A model generated the notes under the pieces. The model saw only the letters and a list, made by a program, of their open reading frames with translations, made no database searches and was not told where the DNA came from. Positions 11,113 through 21,211 of a stretch of 64,000 bases of DNA are shown piece by piece; the first letter of the stretch is position 1; the number at the start of each line of letters is the position of its first letter. A program made the position numbers and the translations under genes. Source of the DNA: Lepas anatifera (Eukaryota; Arthropoda; Thecostraca; Lepadidae); contig JAOTON010000197.1 in assembly GCA_034440635.1 (NCBI GenBank), forward strand, positions 549,161-613,160, in the 5' to 3' direction.

Positions 11113-12189
11113 CAACAGGAGAGTATCTGGAAAACAGAAATCACATGCCTTTGTCCACTTCAGGGTTATTTTCTGCCACAAAATTTTCTTACCTGCCCCA
11201 AAAAGGGGCAAAAGCAGCCCCAAACTGGTAGGTCAGCCTCTCTCGAGGCTGCCCCAGCAGGACGTCAAAACTTCCCACCTTCGGAAAAATGGGAACCAGC
11301 TTCAATCCCTTAAGCTGTTGATCACAATGTATATAATAAACATACTGTACCAAGCCTTATAAAGTTCACAACCCAATAAAGTAGGGACTGGGTCCTCAAC
11401 TCGCTGTTCCCCACCTGCTTCAAGAACATTGACGTACACTGGGCAGAGATATTGTACAAAATCCTGACTTAGTCTGGTGATTGGTGATGGCTCATCATGA
11501 GCTCAATGACAGCACAAATGAGAGGCACCGGGAATACCTAAAAAATACCTGTACACCTAGGGTATTCCAAGGTAATCATGTGGCCTTCCATCTGGCATGG
11601 AATCCCTTGACAGAGCATAACGCGTATAGGTACCTTCCATTCTGACCTCTAAATCTATCAGCCAGGGTTAAGTAGAAAATACAATGTTAAATACTCAGAC
11701 TATGCTTTAAATAATCGCTTACAGCCTGTATTGAAATCCGTAATGATCCCTAGTAAATTGTGAAAGACAGGCCGAAGCAATCAAGCAACCCCTCGCGCTC
11801 ACCTATGCGCTTCCAAACTGGCGTATCCAAAGCCGTGGACTTGCTGAAAGCTTCCTTTAATTCAGTCCACCTCTTTTCTGAAACGTATTTCCGCTCCAAC
11901 AACGCTAAAAACGCTTGCAGTATTTATTACCTATTCGTCATAAAAACGGCAGTGTTTATGACGCATCCGTCATTAACACCGCTTCCTCTCATATGACCTA
12001 TTCGTCATAAATTTCGCGGTGGTCGTGTTGCTTCTTTCGCTTTTCTGAAAGAAAATCTGGCGACTTCTATTTTCCTGGCCAATTCTATCTGGCATCCTTA
12101 TCTCAACCGATTTCAGTGGAACAACTGAATCGAAATTCTGGCGCGGGCAAGACGCTCAGTGCCCTCTGCCCCACCGGGGAAAGATGTAA
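11113..12189. other. No recognised gene
   Basis: Mixed-composition sequence. I found no recognisable protein motif, RNA gene or repeat shared elsewhere in the window, apart from the leading edge of the 276-bp array element at its right end. Confidence 0.5.
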
Positions 12190-13735
12190 CGGAAGATAGC
12201 ACAAGTTCAGCACAGGTTCAGCACAGCTTCAGCACAGTTTCATATTCAGTCCGAGCTTAACTCAATACAAAAAGAATATTTCTGATCATAGAGGACACAA
12301 AAAGAAACAAAAACTATGTTTTTCGCATCATCTTTATCCTCCAAAGATAATCCAACCATCATTTTAGTCATGGGGCCCATAGGGGCCCCACTAGGCACTT
12401 TGAAATTTTTGGCGAATAGGGCGGACTACTTCGATTTTCTTCAAAACTGGTATATAGCACCTTCATACCAGAAGGATAAATCTGGCTGAAGAACATGCCC
12501 GTTGCATTGATTAAGAGGGGCCCTAAAGGGGCCTCGAATTTTCAAAAACCAACTATCCACCAATAAATACAAAAAAACTCCAATGATGCCTATCATATGG
12601 AAGGGCTCATTTTCCCAAAGATAATCCAACCATCATTTTAGTCATGGGGCCCATAGGGGCCCCACTAGGGCACTTTGAAAATTTTTGCGAATAGGGCGGA
12701 CTACTTCGATTTTCTTCAAAACTGGTATATAGCACCTTCATACCAGAAGAATAAATCTGGCTGAAGAACATGCCCGTTGCATTGATTAAGAGGGGCCCTA
12801 AAGGGGCCTCGAATTTTCAAAAACCAATTATCCACCAATAAATACAAAAAAATCATCCAATGATCCTTATCATATGAAAGAGCTCATTTTCCCAAAGATA
12901 ATCTAACCATCATTTTAGTCATGGGGCCCATAGGGGCCCCACTAGGGCACTTTTGAAAATTTTGGCGAATAGGGCGGACTACTTCGATTTTCTTCAAAAT
13001 TGGTATATAGCACCTTCATACCAGAAGGATAAATCTGGCTGAAGAACATGCCCGCTGCATTAATTAAGAGGGGCCCTAAAGGGGCCTCGAATTTTCAAAA
13101 ACCAATTATCCACCAATAAATACAAAAAAACCATACAATGATACCTATCATATGAAAGGGCTCGTTTTCCCAAAGATAATCCAACCATCATTTTAGTCAT
13201 GGGGCCCATAGGGGCCCCACTAGGGCACTTTGAAAATTTTGGCGAATAGGGCGGACTACTTCGATTTTCTTCAAAATTGGTATATAGCACCTTCATACCA
13301 GAAGGATAAATCTGGCTGAAGAACATGCCCGTTGCATCAATTAAGAGGGGCCCTAAAGGGACCTCGAATTTTCAAAAACCAATTATCCACCAATAAATAC
13401 AAAAAAATCATACAATGATACCTATCATATGAAAGGGCACGTTTTCCCAAAGATAATCTAACCATCATTTTAGTCATGGGGCCCATAGGGGCCCCACTAG
13501 GGCAGTTTGAAAATTTTGGGGAATAGGGCGGACTACTTCGATTTTCTTCAAAATTGGTATATAGCACCTTCATACCAGAAGGATAAATCTGGCTGAAGAA
13601 CATGCCCGTTGCATTGATTAAGAGGGGCCCTAAAGGGGCCTCGAATTTTCAAAAACCAATTTTCCACCAATAAATACAAAAAAATCATACAATGATACCT
13701 ATCATATGAAAGGGCTCATTTTCCCAAAGAATTCT
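12190..13735 (+). repeat. 276-bp tandem array with paired palindromes, copy 1
   Basis: After a leader containing three GTTCAGCACA-like repeats, about five units follow, starting near 12351, 12615, 12891, 13169 and 13446 at each CAAAGATAAT landmark. Each unit holds two GC-rich palindromes, GGGGCCCATAGGGGCCCC and GAGGGGCCCTAAAGGGGCC, about 136 bases apart. Between them lies the conserved sequence giving peptides like PSGAPMGPMTKMM and YLLVDNWFLKIRG on the minus strand. The same leader, units and order occur in opposite orientation at 46.5-47.4 kb, so the array is carried by a mobile unit. Its transposition mechanism is not visible. Confidence 0.85.
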
Positions 13736-13837
13736 TGAAGAAAGGGCTCGTTTTTCTAAAGAATGATTTGACTCTATCCCTCAAGAGCTGCTTCTGGTAA
13801 AACTCTAAGCTTACAGTATCCAAGGAAAGCCCCTACA

Positions 13838-13962
13838 GTGGATACAGAGTTTTTAACAGGAAGAAGACAGTGTGTGAGGGTTGTAGGTGCCAGGTCTTAG
13901 TGGCAACCAGTCGTGCGTGGGATACCACAGGGTCCTGTAGTGGGGCCAGGGTTGGCATTTTT
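13838..13962 (+). pseudogene. Fragment of a non-LTR retrotransposon reverse transcriptase
   Basis: Translation gives WIQSF, then after a one-base shift FLTGRRQCVRVVG, a stop, and WQPVVRGIPQGPVVGP. This matches the stretch of CR1/Jockey-like reverse transcriptases in which F.GR.Q.V...G is followed by the conserved SGVPQGSVLGP motif. Only about 40 codons remain, with one frameshift and one stop. It is on the opposite strand from the nearby CR1-like element and is a separate, older remnant. Confidence 0.6.
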
Positions 13963-14246
13963 GCCACTTGAGAGGGCTTACTGCCGCCAGCCGGCTTTTA
14001 CCGGTTTAAACCGACAAAAAGTGGCAAGAAGTGGCAGAAATTTGGGGAGTTTATGGGAAACCCAAAATCCAGGGGGTAAATATAATTTGATAATTTGTAT
14101 TTATGTTGTCAGATAGCTCCAAAGTATGTTCGCCAATGCGATTATGGGAACATGAATAATAGTTCCATAAATACCAGCGATAAATAAGACATTCATCACT
14201 GTTCATGAAATATCCACAAACTAAGAGGAGAGGTTCGGATCTTTGA

Positions 14247-14312
14247 ACCAAACAGTATGGCAGCAGGCCAGACGAGTCGCACCAGCGATCTCAAATTCTC
14301 GCAGCGCCAGAC
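14247..14312 (+). mobile_element. hAT MITE split copy, left piece
   Basis: CAGTATGGCAGCAGGCCAG and GACGAGTCGCACCAGCGATC match the left end of the intact MITE at 20195. The copy continues at 18132-18390 after the CR1-like insertion and at 21718-21768 after the hAT-A insertion. Summed length is about 370 bases, equal to the intact copy. Confidence 0.75.
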
Positions 14313-14379
14313 GTTGAAGTTGAAGTTGAAGTTGAAGCATACGGACGTGTGGAGGCTCTAGGCCTGTAAGGGTCCGGTC

Positions 14380-16335
14380 TCAACGCGCTCGTGTACAAGT
14401 GGTGTCGCAACCTAGTCGGGTGTCTGGCACTAAGTACATGATATCCTTCCAATGGTTGTCGAGTCTGGTCTTGAAGGAGTTGACACTTGGTGCGGAGACT
14501 ACTTGCGTGGGGAGAGCGTTCCAGTCATTGACAACACGGATGCCAAATGCATTTCGACGGATTCTAGACTCAGCGCGCGGTTTGATTAGCTTGTAGTCGT
14601 GTCCTCTCGTTCGCGAGTTCTCGTCGCGCTGGAAGAAGTATGTTGGATCAAGATCAATGGCACCGTGGAATATCTGAAAGACTCGGATCATGTCACCCCT
14701 GCGCCGTCTGTAGTACAGAGAGGGAAGACGCAGGTCCTGCAGCCTCTCGCTGTATGATTTGTGCCGTATCTCGGGGATCAGCCTGGTAGCGCGCCTTTGG
14801 ACTCTTTCAACCCTCCTCTGGTCCGCCCTGCTGAAGGGTCCCCAGACTAAGTTACCGTACTCTAGGTGAGGTCTGACGAGGGCCTTGAACAGTATTGGAA
14901 GCGACACTCGGTTTATGACACTAAATGATCGCCGAATCAGTGCCAGAATTTGCGACCCCTTTGCCACCGCAGAAGCAGCCTGAGCACGAAATTTGAGGTC
15001 TGCATCTACAAGGACTCCAAGGTCTCTTTCCTGGACGGAATGGGCAAGCATGGTATCCCCCATAACATATGTGTGCTGCTCGTTGTTGGTTCCAACATGA
15101 AGAACAGTGCATTTACTCCTGTTGAATGACAACTGCCAGATTTCAGCCCACTTGCCTGCACGTTCTAAATCAGCCTGAAGTATATGTGAAGAGGCTGTCG
15201 AGCTAAGTGGGGCGTACAACTTAGTATCATCTGCAAACACTTTGGGAGCAGAGAGGAAGACATCAGGCAGATCATTAACATACACTACAAACAGCAAAGG
15301 GCCAAGCACGGAGCCCTGTGGCACCCCACTCACCACAGGCACCCAGTCAGACTCACAACCATCCACTACAACTCGCTGCTCTCTACCTCGCAAGAAGCTC
15401 CCTATCCAAGCCAGCAACTTACCACCAATACCATACCCTTGGAGTTTACAGAGGAGTCTTTCATGTGGCACAGAATCAAAAGCCTTCTGAAAATCCAGGT
15501 AGACTGCATCTACTGGCTGCCCTGCCTCGATAGCCCTACTCCAATCATCAATAACTTCCAAAAGCTGTGAGTCGCATGAGCGGCGAGGGCGAAAGCCGTG
15601 CTGAGCGGCGGAGAGAAGATCATTCTGCAATAGATGCTGCATCAACTGGTCCCGGATTAGCGCCTCTAGCACTCTACAAGGTATGCACGTGATACTAATA
15701 GGCCGGTAGTTGCCTGCGTTCTGGCGATCACCCTTCTTAAAAATGGGCACCACCGACCCTCTCTTCCAAGATTTCGGAAGCACTCCCTCATCAAGAGTTT
15801 TTCGAAAGAGTGTTGACAGTGGAGCTGCCAGCACGTCAGCTGCCTCATACAAAACTCGGGGATGTAGGCCGTCAGGGCCCGGAGAGCTGCTTGATTTGAG
15901 CCTACAGAGCTTTTGGTGGACTCCTTCGGTTGTGATGGTAATGTCTACAATACATTCACCAGCATAACGGTTTGTGAAGGTAGGAACAGTGGCAGTGTCC
16001 TCATTAGTGAAAACAGAAGAAAAGAAACTGTTTAGCAAGGTTGCTTTTGTATGAGCACTGCACTGAAGGACCCCTTTCTCATCTTTTAAGTCAGCGACAC
16101 GAGATCTAGCTTTAAGTCTGGAGTTAACATGTCGCCAGAATGGTTTGACTGACTGCTTGATGCTGCTTATTATCTTGTGTTCATGCTCCACTAGTAATCT
16201 CCTGGTTAGAGCACGAAGCTGATTTCTGAGCATGGCATATCGGGCATGGTCAAGCATGCGCTGTGTCTCATCCTGTGCATGTCGGTAGATATTCCAGGCA
16301 TCTCGTTTCTTTTCCTTAACCTGATGACCTCGCAT
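14380..16335 (-). CDS. CR1-like ORF2, reverse transcriptase part
   Basis: This 651-residue frame carries the non-LTR reverse transcriptase motifs in order: SPGPDGLHPRVL, PIFKKGDRQNAGNYRPI, HGFRPRRSCDSQLLEV, YLDFQKAFDSVPH (catalytic Asp), SGVPQGSVLGPLLF, and FADDTKLY with the catalytic Asp pair. The C-terminal part has the thumb-like WGPFSRADQRRVERVQRRA and LRLPSLYYRRRRGDMI seen in CR1/Rex-type elements. The enzyme would copy the element RNA at a nicked chromosomal target. The apparent start MRGHQVKEKK is not the true N-terminus: similarity continues upstream in another frame into the endonuclease, so a frameshift near 16312-16325 splits one ORF2. The rest of the frame has no internal stop, suggesting modest age. 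Confidence 0.9.
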   Translation of the reverse strand: MRGHQVKEKKRDAWNIYRHAQDETQRMLDHARYAMLRNQLRALTRRLLVEHEHKIISSIKQSVKPFWRHVNSRLKARSRVADLKDEKGVLQCSAHTKATLLNSFFSSVFTNEDTATVPTFTNRYAGECIVDITITTEGVHQKLCRLKSSSSPGPDGLHPRVLYEAADVLAAPLSTLFRKTLDEGVLPKSWKRGSVVPIFKKGDRQNAGNYRPISITCIPCRVLEALIRDQLMQHLLQNDLLSAAQHGFRPRRSCDSQLLEVIDDWSRAIEAGQPVDAVYLDFQKAFDSVPHERLLCKLQGYGIGGKLLAWIGSFLRGREQRVVVDGCESDWVPVVSGVPQGSVLGPLLFVVYVNDLPDVFLSAPKVFADDTKLYAPLSSTASSHILQADLERAGKWAEIWQLSFNRSKCTVLHVGTNNEQHTYVMGDTMLAHSVQERDLGVLVDADLKFRAQAASAVAKGSQILALIRRSFSVINRVSLPILFKALVRPHLEYGNLVWGPFSRADQRRVERVQRRATRLIPEIRHKSYSERLQDLRLPSLYYRRRRGDMIRVFQIFHGAIDLDPTYFFQRDENSRTRGHDYKLIKPRAESRIRRNAFGIRVVNDWNALPTQVVSAPSVNSFKTRLDNHWKDIMYLVPDTRLGCDTTCTRAR

Positions 16336-17264
16336 GTGGTATAGACACTTATCTGTTGCTTACCAGGACTACTGGTGGGGATGCATGCAGAGACTGCTCT
16401 CTCCAGAACATTCACAAAGAAGGAGTATGCTTCGCCCACATGCAGAGTCTGTAGTCTAACCCAATCAGTTGATAATAGCATGAGCTTGAGGCTCTCAAAA
16501 TCAGCCCGATGGAAGTTAAATTTATTCGGTTTGATCACTGGTGCTGGAGTGTAGCACATGAAAGTGAAGCCCAACACTAAGTGGTCGCTGTTTCCAAGGC
16601 CTGGCAAGTACTCCATATTTATGACCATGTGGGGTTCATTGCTGATCACCAGATCAAGGATGTTGGAAGACTCTCCAACCCTGTACCTGGTTGGGTGCCG
16701 GACATGCTGGAACAAAAAGTTTTCCTGCAAAAGTTCAATGAAGCCGTGTGAGATGTGAGAAGGTGAGGCTGTGGACAAGCAAGAGTTCCAGTCTATTTGG
16801 GGTAGATTGAAATCACCAGTGATCAAGATGTGGGTATGATTTCGTGAGCATATATATCTGAACAGGCCACAGAGACTATCAAGGGACTGTGGTGCTGGTG
16901 CCGATGGGCTACGATAAATGCATCCTATCAATACACTGTCTTTATTTTTCAACCTTAGTACCACCCAGACATGTTCTACATAGACAAAACCCTCAACTAT
17001 GGACTCTGAAGCAGCCAGGTCATCCTTTACAAAAATACATACTCCGCGTATGCCTGAGACACCCAAGCCTGACTGTGAGGGATCAAAATTGATATAAGAT
17101 ACATATCCACGGACTGTGAGTAACGCCCGGGGTATGGGAAGAGTCTGAGCCTTAGGAATGATCTCGGTGAGGAGAATTATGTCAGGCTCATTACCCACTA
17201 TGGCTACACATAGCTCATCACGCTTGTTCAAGAACTGGTCTGTGTTGGTATACATGACCTTCAA
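16206..17264 (-). CDS. CR1-like ORF2, AP-type endonuclease part
   Basis: The frame contains the exonuclease/endonuclease/phosphatase fold motifs: YTNTDQFLNKRDEL near the N-terminus, the catalytic Glu in ILLTEIIPK, VWVVLRLKN, the GDFNLPQIDW motif, and NSDHLVLGF with the catalytic Asp-His pair. The enzyme nicks the target DNA for target-primed reverse transcription. The last ~35 residues (from RLRKRNEM) are out of frame, because the true ORF2 continues in the frame of the 14380-16335 reading frame. The upstream ORF1 stop and this start are only about 27 bases apart, the usual compact LINE arrangement. Confidence 0.88.
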   Translation of the reverse strand: MKVMYTNTDQFLNKRDELCVAIVGNEPDIILLTEIIPKAQTLPIPRALLTVRGYVSYINFDPSQSGLGVSGIRGVCIFVKDDLAASESIVEGFVYVEHVWVVLRLKNKDSVLIGCIYRSPSAPAPQSLDSLCGLFRYICSRNHTHILITGDFNLPQIDWNSCLSTASPSHISHGFIELLQENFLFQHVRHPTRYRVGESSNILDLVISNEPHMVINMEYLPGLGNSDHLVLGFTFMCYTPAPVIKPNKFNFHRADFESLKLMLLSTDWVRLQTLHVGEAYSFFVNVLERAVSACIPTSSPGKQQISVYTTCEVIRLRKRNEMPGISTDMHRMRHSACLTMPDMPCSEISFVL

Positions 17265-17291
17265 CCCACTGTTTCCTCTGGCCCTGCTTAG

Positions 17292-18119
17292 TCAGTTTGC
17301 TTGTTCTGGTGCAGTTTCACCCAGCTCCGCAGAGGAAGGTGGATCCTGTATAGCCCTGGGTCTTTCCTGCCTATTCGTGACCTTGTCCTGGGCGGTGACT
17401 GGATGCTCCTTTCTCTCAGTTGGAATGGTTTCACCAGCAGTGTGGGGTTCCTTCTTTTGGCCAGCAGGTTCACCTCCGTCATGTCGAGCCACCTCCTCTA
17501 CCAGACCGTTTCCTACTCTATGAGCCGCAGGCCCATTAGGTTTCTTGGCTAGGACTGGTTTGACTTCACCCTTATTGTTGACTTTGGATGGTGGGGGGAT
17601 TCTTGCTGTTTCCAGCTGAGTGATCTTCCCTCTTTTGATGGTGAGGTTAACCTCTCCAGCCTGTCTGCGCCTCCAAAGCTCCTCCCTCAACTTTCTTTGC
17701 TCCTGCCTCTCCTTGTAGGTCAGATCAGGAGTCACAAAGACTCGCTTCCACTTTTCCGTGGTCCTTAACTGGGAGGCCCATCTCAGAATGTCATGTTTGG
17801 ACTCCTCATTATCAAGTGTCACAATAAGGAGTCTGTTCTTATTGGACACTTGTTTGCCAGCCCTGAAGGATTTTGTGGCCTTGACGTTCAGGCTCATTGA
17901 GTCCCTGATCATGGACTCAAAGAGTTTCATGTCAGCTTTGGATTTCTCTAAGGTGGAACCCCCATCCTGCTCAGGCAAGTTATGAACAACCAGGTTGTGA
18001 GAGCGTCTGTTTCTGTCCAAGAAGCTGTCAAACACTTTAGACAGAGTCTGTGCATCATTCCTTGGCACAGCATGTTCTGTGCTACCCCCTCTGAGCTGGT
18101 CATCTAGCTTCTCTTTCAC
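17292..18119 (-). CDS. CR1-like ORF1 protein, N-terminally truncated
   Basis: A 275-residue basic protein frame. Residues around 40-150 (NLVVHNLPE, KATKSFRAGK, RLLIVTLDNEESK, RVFVTPDLTYKERQ) resemble the RRM-like RNA-binding domain of many LINE ORF1 proteins, with an Arg/Lys-rich helix RQEQRKLREELWRRR after it. The C-terminal third is low-complexity, rich in Lys, Glu, Pro and Gly. Known ORF1 proteins coat the element RNA. The frame runs up to the element's 5' junction at 18131, so the N-terminus is missing and the listed Met is internal. Confidence 0.75.
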   Translation of the reverse strand: MKEKLDDQLRGGSTEHAVPRNDAQTLSKVFDSFLDRNRRSHNLVVHNLPEQDGGSTLEKSKADMKLFESMIRDSMSLNVKATKSFRAGKQVSNKNRLLIVTLDNEESKHDILRWASQLRTTEKWKRVFVTPDLTYKERQEQRKLREELWRRRQAGEVNLTIKRGKITQLETARIPPPSKVNNKGEVKPVLAKKPNGPAAHRVGNGLVEEVARHDGGEPAGQKKEPHTAGETIPTERKEHPVTAQDKVTNRQERPRAIQDPPSSAELGETAPEQAN

Positions 18120-18131
18120 CTCAGCTAGCTT

Positions 18132-18390
18132 CAGACACCAAAAGTTTGCACCAATCTGCCATATACCAGGGAGAAAAACTCACCTATTCCTACCCACACA
18201 TTGCAATGCTACCTCCCTTAACAGTTAGGTAGTTGAGGACTTTTTATAAGGCCCCCTCCTCTGTCTTTATAACCATTTAGTCATTATTTGTTTGGTTTTC
18301 AGTATCACCTTCCTCGCACCAGTCTCACAAATTCGCACCAGGTTGAAAACATTCACACCACTCGCTTCTGTCTCCAAGGGCACTCGCACC
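18132..18390 (+). mobile_element. hAT MITE split copy, middle piece
   Basis: It continues the MITE after the CR1-like insertion: ACCAAAAGTTTGCACCAAT, CCTATTCCTACCCACA, TTGTTTGGTTTTCAGTATC and TCTCCAAGGGCACTCGCACC match the intact copy. The final CTCGCACC (18383-18390) is one half of the target duplication made by the hAT-A element. Confidence 0.78.
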
Positions 18391-18420
18391 CAGGGTAGTA
18401 AGGGACGGGTACTCCAAAGT

Positions 18421-18522
18421 TGTGAGGCATTATGGGTAATATTTCCCCTGATCACAGTTGACCCAGATGCATTCTGGGTAATATTTCCCCTGATAGCGGT
18501 GGACCAAGATGTATTGTGGGTA
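18421..18522 (-). promoter_or_regulatory. Three ZNF143/Staf-like motifs, 42-bp spacing (hAT-A)
   Basis: On the minus strand TACCCATAATGCCTCACA (18421-18438) fits the Staf/ZNF143 consensus fully. Two related motifs at 18464-18480 and 18506-18522 fit the core (TACCCAGAATGCATC, TACCCACAATACATC). They repeat with a 42-base period that includes ATTTCCCCTGAT. They lie 30 bases inside the element end, a likely promoter position. A splice-donor-like GGGAGGTAAGC follows near 18582. Confidence 0.4.
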
Positions 18523-19714
18523 ATATTTCCCCACGATCCGTTTTTCCACCGTTGTGTGTAGGGGATCTTCAGGCTGTTTCTGGGAGGTAAGCAATTTGTT
18601 TCGAAAACCATTTTCTACGAAATCAATTGGAACAATGCCATAATTAGTACCAACCATAATGTGTTAGTAGTGCTGTTGGCTGTAATTGAACACATTTATA
18701 TTTCTGCGGCGAAGTCACTTTAGTTTGTGTAGTGTGTTTATTTGTTTGTTTATAAGGTAAGAGTTTGCTTTAGTTTGTGGGTGCTTTAAGAGAAGGCAAG
18801 AGTAATTTCTTGTCTCTCCTTGTTTATAGGACAAAAGAAAAAACGCGGAACCAATTTCTTGTGGTCAGTGTGCACTGGTATTTCCTATAGTCAGTGGAAT
18901 CAGAATGCTAATGCAGGCGCCTTTTTACGGGCAGTATCTGGCTGTGGTTGGGTTGTAGTATAATGGAGGGTATTGCCAATATCTGCCCATTTTCATTTAA
19001 GCTTGCCACAAAACAATCTAAAAATGAGGGTTTAAAATATTCTGATATTTATAACAATTTAGAACGAAGCTCGAAAGGTACTTCAGACCCTCACTGTTGA
19101 AGTGAAATTGAAATTAAATCCTGGTGAATGACTTCATGGCAGTGCTGGAAGATAAGTCTCCTGCTGTCCATCCAAGCCTCAGGAAGACATCGCTTTCAGC
19201 TTTACCATGGTGAGGCCAAACAGCCTTAATGCTGCTCGCCAGTGTGTTGCTTAGCTGAGGGCTGCGGAGAAGGTCAATCAGTACAAGCAGTGATCTGGCA
19301 AGGCGCACCAGACCAGTCTGGCAAGGCACAGTAGTTTGGTATTTTGGTATATTGCAATTAGTTTGGTATTTTGTCTAAAGATTCTCTGATATTCATTCAA
19401 GGTTCATTTTGCTGGCACATGCCAATTTTATTTTAGGTACTTGCTGTCTAGGGTACAAAAATTATGTTGGGTGCTGTAATTGCTGATTTGTAAGGTCATT
19501 TACCTTACCTTACCTACAATTATCAAGTTAATTTTGGAGGTGCTTGTGGTTTGTTGGTTCCATTCTCTGACAAGCGCAATTCATCCTGAGTCTTCACTTT
19601 CTCTTTCTCATACTTTTAGGTACTTTTTTTACTTTTTCTCTTTCTCCACTTTATTGCATTTAAAATAATTATTTCTTGCATTTTTGTGTTGCTGACTCTT
19701 TTTAAAACTTCTAG

Positions 19715-19851
19715 TATGGATAATACATTTCAGGTAAATAATCATGTAGGTATAAACACATATTCACATTCTCAAACACCCCAGATCACCATGGAAACAA
19801 CCTCCATCTATGCATTTTGTATAGATGCTCCAACATATTGGGGGAAAACTT
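19715..19851 (+). other. Candidate spliced mini-ORF in hAT-A
   Basis: An acceptor-like AAACTTCTAG is followed by T, ATG and five codons (MDNTFQ), then a donor-like CAGGTAAATAA. About 45 bases further, an acceptor-like ACACCCCAG is followed by in-frame ITMETTSIYAFC and IDAPTYWGKT, then TAA. Copy B keeps the same structure with conservative changes (MENTFQ, YVFC, YWGRT). An intron this short would be unusual but not impossible. No family is recognised. Conservation may only reflect the recent duplication of the element. Confidence 0.2.
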
Positions 19852-20194
19852 AAGTCTCCTAGCCCCAACTCCTTGCATCCACCTCCATATATTGTTACCT
19901 GAGGCCTTGACTGCTGAGTTTAATGCTTGTTTGATATTCTGAAGTTAACATTGCAGTTTTTCTTTTATGAACATTGGTTTAAACTTCGGTTGGTAATTTC
20001 TTAAAAAGTGGATCAAAGTAGACTACTTTCGGTTGTACCTTTATCTTTTTCTCTCTGGCAATAAGTAGCGCAACATTCATGTTTTTATTGCCTTCCTTGA
20101 GGTATTTCCTATTGTATTGTCTGCAATTAGTTTATGGGAGTGGCAAATTTCATAGAGGAGTTCATTTGATAAATGTTGATAATTAAACAACCAT

Positions 20195-20559
20195 CAAGTC
20201 TGCAAAGTATGGCAGCAGTCCAGACGAGTCGCACCAGCCATCTAAAATTTTCGCACCGCCAGCCACCAAAAATTACGCACCAATCTTCCCTATACGAGGG
20301 AGAAAAAACGCACCCATTCCTACCCACAAGATGCAATGCTACCTCTCTTATTAGTTAGTCAGTTGAGGGCTTTTCATAAAGTCCCCTCCTGTATCTTTAT
20401 AACCATATAGCCATTATTTGTTTGGTTTTCAGTGTCACCTTACTCGCACCAGTCTCACAAATTCGTACCAGGTTGGTAAAATTCGCACCACTCGCTCCTG
20501 TCTCCAAGGGCACCCGCACCAACGAGTTCTCGTCGAAAATGCCATACTTTGCACACTGG
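20195..20559 (+). mobile_element. hAT-type MITE (CAGTGTGCAAAG family), intact copy
   Basis: TGCAAAGTATGGCA (20201-20214) and TGCCATACTTTGCA (20540-20553) are perfect inverted repeats near the ends. The flanks ACAACCAT(CA) at 20187 and 20560 are an 8- to 10-bp duplication. Copy B of the host element carries the empty site (ACATTCATCATATGAG) at the same place, proving insertion. It is non-coding. Related copies: 10758-11104 and the split copy at 14247-21768. Confidence 0.88.
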
Positions 20560-20959
20560 ACAACCATCATATGAGATCAAAATCAGTATTCCTGTCATGA
20601 AAACTTCATGATAAACTCGGCACATTTGTCTTATTGAATTGTCCTGGATGGAAAGTAAGAATACGTGCACACGTTCAGCTTTGCCCACGCCAAATCATAT
20701 TTCAGTTCTGGGGATAATCCAGACAGGACGTGGTCCCCTGGCTAATAAACGCCAATATGATTAGCTATTTGGGGTGTTTTCTATGCGTTGTTTTATAATC
20801 TAACCTCTCGATTATACAATTTGGACACCCAGGGGGAGGGGCATGAGCAGGCTCTGAGCGAACAATTTGAAAAGTCGGTAATATGGCCTCCCTCTCGAAC
20901 TCGACATAGTTATTGAGTATTGCCGTTATTGTTCTGTTGTAATATTTATATGATATCCA

Positions 20960-21211
20960 ATAGGCGGATCAAGGATTTCCAATGGGGGGGTACTTTCCGG
21001 GGGGCGCCACTTTTGACCGGAAAAACCTATCAGGTGGGCGCAAAATCCTATCGGTGGGCGCCGATTTTCGCATCTGGGGGGTGGTGGGGGGTGGGAAGTG
21101 ACATTTCATGGGGCGCCATCGACTTTTCAAGAGGGCACCGTGACCATTTGAGGGAGCGCCGAGGGTTGATGGGGGCACATGCCTCCCCTTTTCCCCCTGG
21201 GTCCACGTATG
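20960..21211 (+). mobile_element. GGCGGATCC-ended MITE, copy 2
   Basis: It runs from ATAGGCGGATCAAGGATTTCC-like sequence to CCCTGGGTCCACGTATG, with TTTTGACCGGAAAAACC, TATCGGTGGGCGCCGATT and GACATTTCATGGGGCGCC blocks inside. The same insertion is present in copy B of the hAT-like element (24374-24619), so it pre-dates their duplication. Confidence 0.7.

Larger units (their letters stand above)
14313..18131 (-). mobile_element. CR1-like non-LTR retrotransposon, 5'-truncated
   Basis: On the minus strand the element reads ORF1 (partial), apurinic-type endonuclease, reverse transcriptase, then a short 3' UTR ending in about four TTCAAC units at 14313-14336. A short terminal microsatellite instead of poly(A) is typical of CR1/L2-like LINEs. 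The 5' end falls inside ORF1, as expected from incomplete target-primed reverse transcription. It lies inside a hAT MITE, with CAGAC at both junctions (14308-14312 and 18132-18136). One frameshift separates the endonuclease and reverse transcriptase frames near 16312-16325, so this copy would not make an intact ORF2 protein. Confidence 0.88.

Noticed and set aside
13060..13603. Two 88-residue genes in the 276-bp array
   Set aside because: Identical frames recur in each repeat unit with no start context, promoter or known domain; treated as repeat translation.
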